Shown here: one piece after another, positions 5,949-10,110 of the stretch
Layout of the letters: each line of letters starts with the position of its first letter
How positions within the stretch are numbered: position 1 is the stretch's first letter
From: JBJHAX01 sp050480705
GTDB lineage: Bacteria > Actinomycetota > Nitriliruptoria > Nitriliruptorales > Nitriliruptoraceae
DNA length: 10,110 nt
NCBI GenBank assembly: GCA_050480705.1
Contig: JBJHAX010000063.1
Location: 1-10,110 of the forward strand
Direction of reading: 5' to 3'
Made by a program: the position numbers and the translations under genes
The notes under the pieces: generated by a model
The model's input: only the letters and a program-made list of their open reading frames with translations
What the model was told of the DNA's origin: nothing
The model's database searches: none

Positions 5949-6690
5949 CGGCGTTCCCCTGCAGGAATGCGGCCAGGTGGGGCTGGGCGTCCAGGTCCTG
6001 GGGGCTGCCCCGGTAGCGGAGTCGGCCGTCGAGCAGGACCAGGACGTGGTCGGCCAGGCGGTGCAACTGGTCGAGGTCGTGGGTGACCCACAGCACGGTG
6101 ATCCCGTCGCGCGCGAGCTGGCGTGTGAGCCGCTCGAACGCGAGGCGGGGTGTGGGGTCGAGGGCGGAGGTGGGTTCGTCGGCGAGCAGCACGCGGGGAC
6201 GGGTGATCAGCGTGCGCGCGAGGCAGGCCCGCTGGGCCTCGCCTCCGGACAGTTCGCCGGCGCGGCGGTCGAGGTACCGGGGGTCCAGCTGGACGCCGCG
6301 CAGCACGTCGACGCAGCGGTCCCGGTCGGCGTCGGGGTCGGCCACCCGCAGGTTGTCGTGCACGGTGCCCGGAAGCACCACGGGGCGTTGGAAGATCATG
6401 CCGAGATCACGGCGGAGGGCCAGCGGGTCCATCGTGGCGGTGTCGACGCCGTCCAGGAGGATCCGGCCGCGGTCGGGCACGGTCAGACGGTTGCACAGCC
6501 GCAGCAGGGTGGTCTTGCCTGCCCCGGACGGCCCCGCGACGACCGTGACCTGCCCGGCCGGCACGTCGGCGGTCACCTCGATCAGCGCGCGGTGGGTGCC
6601 GAGCTGGACACTGACGTCGTCGAATCGCAGGGCCGCAGCAGGCCGTCCGGGATCACGTGCCGACGATCTGCCTGGGCGCTCGTCATCCAT
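5935..6690 (-). CDS. fetA: FetA-like ABC transporter ATP-binding protein
   Basis: This is the cytoplasmic ATPase partner of FetB. All ABC motifs are intact in 251 aa: Walker A GPSGAGKT (53-60), Q-loop MIFQRP (98-103), signature LSGGEAQR (147-154), Walker B RVLLADEP (166-173) with catalytic Glu172, D-loop SALD (175-178) and switch His204 in WVTHD. About 20 residues before the first beta strand are extra relative to E. coli FetA (about 225 aa). It begins 6 bp after the chrA stop with no good ribosome site, so reinitiation is likely, and it overlaps fetB by 14 bp. The motif set fits many importers and exporters; the FetA name comes from the adjacent UPF0014 permease. Confidence 0.88.
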   Translation of the reverse strand: MDDERPGRSSARDPGRPAAALRFDDVSVQLGTHRALIEVTADVPAGQVTVVAGPSGAGKTTLLRLCNRLTVPDRGRILLDGVDTATMDPLALRRDLGMIFQRPVVLPGTVHDNLRVADPDADRDRCVDVLRGVQLDPRYLDRRAGELSGGEAQRACLARTLITRPRVLLADEPTSALDPTPRLAFERLTRQLARDGITVLWVTHDLDQLHRLADHVLVLLDGRLRYRGSPQDLDAQPHLAAFLQGNADAPS

Positions 6691-6696
6691 CGGATG

Positions 6697-7959
6697 TCAC
6701 GAACCGAGCACGTGCAGTGCGAGGCCGCCGCCCGCGGCGACGAGGACGATCACCGGCTCGGGCACACGCGGACGACCGCGCCACAGCAGCGCCAGGACCG
6801 CCACGGCGATCAGGGCCGTCAGTGGATCGACGATCGAGCGCTGGCCGAGCACGAACACGGCACCCACGATGGCCCCCACGGCTGCCGCGGTGACCCCGTC
6901 GATCACGGCCACCAGCCCGGGACGTTGCCCGTGGCGTCGCATCAACGGGGCGGGGATGACGGTGAACAGGTAGGAGGGGAAGAAGGTCGCGAACGCGGCC
7001 AGCACGGCACCGGGAAGCCCTTCGACGAGGTAGCCGATGAACGCGGTCGTGATCACGATCGGGCCGGGCGAGATCAGCGCGACAGCGACGGCATCGAGGA
7101 ACTGCTGCTCGGTCAGCCACTGGTGATCGTGCACGACACCCCCGAACAGGAACGGCACGATCGCCAGGCCCGACCCGAACACGAACGCGCCGGCCTTGAC
7201 GAAGAACAGCCCGATGTCGACCAGTTCGTTGCCCGGCGCCGGCGCCGCGGCGGCGAGACGGGGTGGCAGCGCCAGGCCCGGCACCAGCGTCAGCGGGCCG
7301 CGATGCACGGTCCGGCGAACGGCACGCACCATGCGGCGCAGGACGTGCGGCGGGCTGCGCACGGTGAACACGAGAGCTCCAGCGAGCACGATCAGTGGGA
7401 TGCTCTCGCGTTCGGTGACGAACGTGGTCACGGCCAGTGTGAGCCAGATCGCGCCCAGCAGCACGTTGCGGCCGACGATCCGGCGGGTGAGCCGACGTGC
7501 GCTGTTGGCGATGATCCCGATGATCGCCGCACCGACGGTGTAGAAGATGCCCTGCAACCAGGCGGCGTCACCGAGCCGGACGTAGACCGCAGCGAAGGCC
7601 ACGACCATCAGAAAGCTCGGCAGGGCAAACGCGACCCCAACGAGACTTGCCCCGATCAGGCCGTAGTGGACGTAACCCAGGTAGATCGCCAGCTGGCCGG
7701 CCAGCGGGCCCGGAGCCAGCTGCGCCAACGCAAGCCCCTCATCGTAATCCTCCTGTGTCAGCCAGCCCCGGTCTTCCACGAGGTCGCGGTGCATGTACTC
7801 CGCAAGCGCGATCGGGCCGCCGAACCCCGTCGCGCCGAGCTTGAGTACGTAGCCCGTCATCTGCGTCAGCGAGTACGTCGGCTGGCTCCTCTTGGTGTCC
7901 GCGCCTTCAGCTGCCTCGTCGCGTCCGGCCGCAGCCTCGTCTGGGAACTCCTCAGTCAT
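6697..7959 (-). CDS. chrA: Chromate transporter ChrA (CHR family, two-domain form)
   Basis: ChrA expels chromate from the cytoplasm and confers chromate resistance. The 420-aa protein is the long form with two related halves. The N-terminal half shows KLGATGFGGPIALAEYMHRD (40-59), a RGWLTQEDYDEGLALAQLAP run continuing into GP, and LPSFL. The C-terminal half repeats the pattern with FFVKAGAFVFGSGLAIVPFL, HQWLTEQQFLDAVAVALISP continuing into GP, and FPSYLFT. About 11 hydrophobic segments are visible. The start is ATG 7959, sharing one base with the stop of the preceding gene (TGATG), with GGGAG eight bases upstream. The same frame stays open without a stop as far as 9045, but that stretch is antisense-like shadow over the two chrB genes. 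The first ~30 residues are acidic and polar. Third gene of the operon. Confidence 0.94.
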   Translation of the reverse strand: MTEEFPDEAAAGRDEAAEGADTKRSQPTYSLTQMTGYVLKLGATGFGGPIALAEYMHRDLVEDRGWLTQEDYDEGLALAQLAPGPLAGQLAIYLGYVHYGLIGASLVGVAFALPSFLMVVAFAAVYVRLGDAAWLQGIFYTVGAAIIGIIANSARRLTRRIVGRNVLLGAIWLTLAVTTFVTERESIPLIVLAGALVFTVRSPPHVLRRMVRAVRRTVHRGPLTLVPGLALPPRLAAAAPAPGNELVDIGLFFVKAGAFVFGSGLAIVPFLFGGVVHDHQWLTEQQFLDAVAVALISPGPIVITTAFIGYLVEGLPGAVLAAFATFFPSYLFTVIPAPLMRRHGQRPGLVAVIDGVTAAAVGAIVGAVFVLGQRSIVDPLTALIAVAVLALLWRGRPRVPEPVIVLVAAGGGLALHVLGS

Positions 7960-8390
7960 CAGGCCGGCTCCCGGCCCAGCAGCAGCTCCCGGCGGAAGAA
8001 CTCGTACAGCCCGTCGAACACGGGCCGTGTCACCGCCAGCAGCTCGTGGTCGTCGACGACCATCGAGAGGCCTCGCAGCGCCACGTCGAGCCCCGGCGCC
8101 TCCGGCGCGTCGTAGCGTTCGTCGTCCAGGTCGGCCTCGTGCACGATCGTCGCGATGCGCCACAGCACCGGATCCTCCAGTTCGTAGACCCGCAGGAACG
8201 TCTCGAAGCTGCAGCCTCCGTCGCGATGCGACAGCTCCACCCCGCGCATGTCGAAGCCGGTGGCGTCCTCGGGCAGGTCCGCGGGATCGTCCACGAACAC
8301 GAACTCCGGGGACGTGTCGATGAACCGTGCGATCAGCCAGCTGCACGCGGCACGGTCGATGTGGCAATTGCTGCGGGTCGCCCACCTCAT
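7959..8390 (-). CDS. ChrB C-terminal domain protein (chromate resistance, Chrome_Resist family)
   Basis: This matches the C-terminal half of ChrB (PF09828-type), linked to chromate sensing or resistance. The 143 residues contain NCHIDRAACSWLIARFID (8-25), FVFVDDPADLP, FDMRGVELSHRDGGCSFETF (46-65) and IATIVHEADLDDERY. The conserved His, Asp and Cys residues in these motifs (His10, Asp12, Cys16, His55, Cys60) could bind metal or oxyanion, which is inference. ATG 8390 follows AGGAGA by eight bases and overlaps the previous gene by four bases (ATGA). In many proteobacteria this domain is fused to ChrB-N; here it is separate, an arrangement also described in Arthrobacter chr loci. It overlaps chrA by one base. 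Confidence 0.9.
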   Translation of the reverse strand: MRWATRSNCHIDRAACSWLIARFIDTSPEFVFVDDPADLPEDATGFDMRGVELSHRDGGCSFETFLRVYELEDPVLWRIATIVHEADLDDERYDAPEAPGLDVALRGLSMVVDDHELLAVTRPVFDGLYEFFRRELLLGREPA

Positions 8391-8890
8391 GGGGTGATCT
8401 CTCCTGTCGTCGTCTCGTTCTCGCCGACCGCCAGGTGTGCCGCCAGACGCTGCACCGCGGCGGCGGCCTCGTCACGCTCGGGCGGCGGGAAGTAGTCACG
8501 TCGTCGGATCCGATGCAGCTGTCGACGCAGACGCCGCAGCACCCGGCGCGCCTCGGCTGCGCTGGCTTCCACGGCCGTGGTCGCCTCGTCGGCCACGGCC
8601 CGGTACTCGGCCGCCCGGTCCGCGGCCAATGCCGACGCGATCGCCCGCTCCGCCGCCACGGTGCCAGGATCGGCGAACCACAGCACCGCCGTCCCGCCCG
8701 CCTCGACGATCTCCTCGGCCAGCCACTCCAGCTGCTCCTGCGTGCGGGCATCCCGCGGCAGCCCGACCAGACCGTCCGACAACTGTGCCGCGCCCAGCCG
8801 CTTGATCTTCCGCCACACCGCGATCCGCGGCGTCGACGGCTCACGAGGAAGGTGGTACTGCAACAACACCCAACGTCCCTTCGTGGCCAT
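8387..8890 (-). CDS. ChrB N-terminal domain protein, probable chromate-responsive regulator
   Basis: The 167-aa protein matches the N-terminal (ChrB_N) half of ChrB, the part thought to act in DNA binding and regulation. Key segments are GRWVLLQYHLPREPSTPRIA (5-24), VWRKIKRLGAAQLSDGLVGL (25-44), LEWLAEEIVEAGGTAVLWFA (54-73), then an Ala/Arg-rich helical stretch (about 80-132) and RRDYFPPPERDEA (130-142). The start at 8890 follows AGGAG by five bases. It is the first gene of the chrBN-chrBC-chrA-fetA-fetB operon, and a palindromic operator candidate lies 22 bp upstream. With chrB split in two proteins, the regulator and its C-terminal partner would have to assemble or act separately. Confidence 0.87.
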   Translation of the reverse strand: MATKGRWVLLQYHLPREPSTPRIAVWRKIKRLGAAQLSDGLVGLPRDARTQEQLEWLAEEIVEAGGTAVLWFADPGTVAAERAIASALAADRAAEYRAVADEATTAVEASAAEARRVLRRLRRQLHRIRRRDYFPPPERDEAAAAVQRLAAHLAVGENETTTGEITP

Positions 8891-8911
8891 CCCAGCTCCT
8901 GACCGCCGGAT

Positions 8912-8935
8912 GACAGTGCAACCATGGTTACTGTC
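8912..8935. promoter_or_regulatory. Palindromic operator candidate of the chr-fet operon
   Basis: A perfect 10-bp palindrome AACCATGGTT (8920-8929) is nested in outer inverted arms GACAGT (8912-8917) and ACTGTC (8930-8935); only the two bases GC at 8918-8919 break full symmetry. It lies between the chrB-N ribosome site and the presumed promoter. ChrB of Ochrobactrum is reported to repress its promoter through a symmetrical element, so a ChrB site is the simplest reading. The degree of symmetry is far above what the surroundings show. Confidence 0.65.
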
Positions 8936-9065
8936 GGTCCGACGCTAGTCCTTGGTGGCTGCCACCACCAAACCTGCTGGTCGGCGCCGGACTCGTGGTC
9001 GCCGCGCTGCGGTCCCGGCACCGACGCGGACGCCGACGCCCCCACATCCGCCAGCGAAGACGTGA

Positions 9066-9560
9066 CCGTGGTACTGCATGGTCGCTGCTGTCGAGGCTGG
9101 CCGGTGGGCAGCTGCGGCCCCGATCGTCAGTGTTGGCGCCGCGGTGGCCTCGGCTGGGGTGCTGCTGTCGCTGCTGGCCGGCGTGAGCCGCACGACACTG
9201 TCGATGGCCCGCCGACGAGAGCTGCCCGGACAACTCGACGCCGTCCACCCCACCTACCGGACCCCCCACCGCGCCGAGCTCACCGCCGCCGTGCTGGTGT
9301 GCGCGATCGTGCTGGTGGCCGACCTCCGCGGCGCGATCGGGTTCAGCTCCTTCGCCGTGCTGACCTACTACGGGCTGGCCAACGCCTCCGCGTGGACCCT
9401 GACCGGTTCGGAACGTCGCTGGCCACGCTGGCTGGCCGGTCTCGGCGTCGGCCTGTGCACGCTGCTCGCGTTCACCCTGCCGCAGGTCGCCGTCGTCGGC
9501 GGACTCGTCCTGCTGGCAACCGGGTCCCTGGTCTGGTGGCTGACCGGCTCGCGGCGGTAG
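9066..9560 (+). pseudogene. C-terminal remnant of an APC-family amino acid permease
   Basis: The frame from about 9066 (first ATG 9078, 160 residues) encodes only the last third of an APC superfamily permease, normally about 420-480 aa. It shows IVSVGAAVASAGVLLSLLAG (16-35), SRTTLSMARRRELPGQLDAV (37-56), HPTYRTPHRAEL (57-68), a span around 69-82, DLRGAIGFSSFAVLTYYGLA (82-101) with NASAW, and two final spans ending in WWLTGSRR. A TGA at 9063-9065 closes the frame upstream, and no homologous N-terminal part is visible between 8941 and 9065, where the other frames are Arg/Pro-rich. A neighbouring frame shows a short WWLPPPNLLVGAGLVVAAL run (8953-9009) that could be another scrap. There is no good ribosome site before 9078. 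It is probably a dead remnant, truncated next to the chr control region; expression as a four-span fragment cannot be excluded. Confidence 0.75.
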
Positions 9561-9569
9561 CCGGCGGAG

Positions 9570-10110
9570 TCACCAGCTCACGTCCAGGTGCGCCACCGTG
9601 GATGGCTGCTCGGGGTCGTCCTGGTCGACGACCGCGAGCAGGCGGGCGCCACTCGCCGTGACGTCGACGACTGCCAGACCTTCGACCTTGCAGGTCGTCA
9701 GAGCCTGCCGGATGGGGGCCACGGCTCGCACGGTGCCGTCAGGGTCGATGATGGCGAGCGCAGACCCGGTGATCGGCCCGTCGGCCACCGCGTCGGGTGC
9801 GTCCTCTGCGGTCGCTGAGACGCACAACGCATCGTCGGACAGCCGGACGGCGTCCGTGATCGCCAGGGGCATCCCGTCGAGTTCGCCGAGGTAGTAGTGG
9901 CGGACACGGCCGACCGCGATGCCATCAGGGGCCTCGTCGCCGTCGAACACGGCGAGCATGCCGGGCAGGTCCACGTCGATGCTCGCAGATGGCACACCCG
10001 AGCGGGGATGACCTCGTTGGAACCAGCGCAGCCGCTCGCCGACGACGCAGGCGCCTTCGAGGTTGACCTGGTCCGCGTCGAGCTGCAGGACCGTTCGCAC
10101 CCGCTGGTAG
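9570..10110 (-). CDS. DUF6910-like protein, N-terminal part outside the window
   Basis: The frame is open from the right edge to TGA 9572-9570, giving about 180 residues; the GTG at 10100 is internal, since in-frame codons continue upstream to the edge. Landmarks are QVNLEGACVVGERLRWFQRG, SASIDVDLPGMLAVF, YYLGELDGMPLAITDAVRLS, VSATAEDAPDAVADGPITGS and KVEGLAVVDV. These repeat-like beta strands suggest a propeller-type fold and recall the DUF6910 family (about 300 aa), whose role is unknown. No signal peptide can be judged because the start is missing. It converges on the permease remnant with 9 bp between stops. The family name is from memory of the motif pattern and is moderately sure. Confidence 0.7.
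   Translation of the reverse strand, partial: YQRVRTVLQLDADQVNLEGACVVGERLRWFQRGHPRSGVPSASIDVDLPGMLAVFDGDEAPDGIAVGRVRHYYLGELDGMPLAITDAVRLSDDALCVSATAEDAPDAVADGPITGSALAIIDPDGTVRAVAPIRQALTTCKVEGLAVVDVTASGARLLAVVDQDDPEQPSTVAHLDVSW

Noticed and set aside
5680..8115. Plus-strand open frame of 811 codons opposite fetB, fetA, chrA and part of chrB-C
   Set aside because: It is antisense to four clearly recognisable genes, is rich in His/Gln/Asp/Arg/Gly with no domain, and long antisense frames are expected in high-GC DNA.
7960..9045. Extension of the chrA frame upstream to 9045, which would make a 782-aa protein
   Set aside because: The extra residues are Arg/Ser/Trp-rich shadow over chrB-C and chrB-N, which have family motifs, overlaps and ribosome sites in other frames; ATG 7959 with GGGAG is the clear chrA start.
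8945..9269. Minus-strand frames between chr and the permease remnant
   Set aside because: Low-complexity Arg/Ser/Ala frames with no motif; they run antisense to the clear permease homology.

Overview
The window is high-GC DNA with tightly packed genes, short overlaps and GTG starts. This, together with an InhA-like enoyl-ACP reductase, a small winged-helix regulator, a split ChrB and a DUF6910-like protein, suggests an actinomycetotal chromosome. The exact lineage cannot be fixed from sequence alone. Both window edges cut genes.

Left part (1-1780): a divergent pair of housekeeping-type genes. The 5' two thirds of folC (folate glutamylation, minus strand) faces a FabI/InhA-type enoyl-ACP reductase (fatty acid elongation, plus strand). 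An 88-bp spacer between them carries a 16-bp palindrome.

Middle-left (1807-4109): minus-strand accessory genes. A type IV toxin-antitoxin/abortive-infection pair, AbiEi antitoxin then AbiEii nucleotidyltransferase toxin, overlaps by one base. A 69-aa unknown protein and a small winged-helix regulator follow on the same strand.

Centre (4110-5057): a 373-bp non-coding stretch holds inverted repeats and two similar sites. It is followed by a translationally coupled pair of small plus-strand membrane proteins, the second of the DUF378 type.

Right (5148-8890): a five-gene minus-strand operon reads chrB N-terminal half, chrB C-terminal half, chromate transporter chrA, ABC ATPase fetA, permease fetB. 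All junctions overlap or are separated by 6 bp. A strong palindromic operator candidate lies just upstream (8912-8935). The likely logic is a ChrB-type chromate sensor controlling chromate efflux, joined to a FetAB-like (UPF0014) exporter associated with iron homeostasis.

Far right (9066-10110): the C-terminal third of an APC-family permease whose 5' end is missing next to the chr control region, then a convergent DUF6910-like gene cut by the window edge.

Most notable: the chr-fet operon with a split ChrB, the chr operator whose 14-bp core recurs (13/14) near 4347 upstream of the DUF378 pair, a FabI with alanines at two classical drug-resistance positions, and a FolC lacking the usual active-site lysine.
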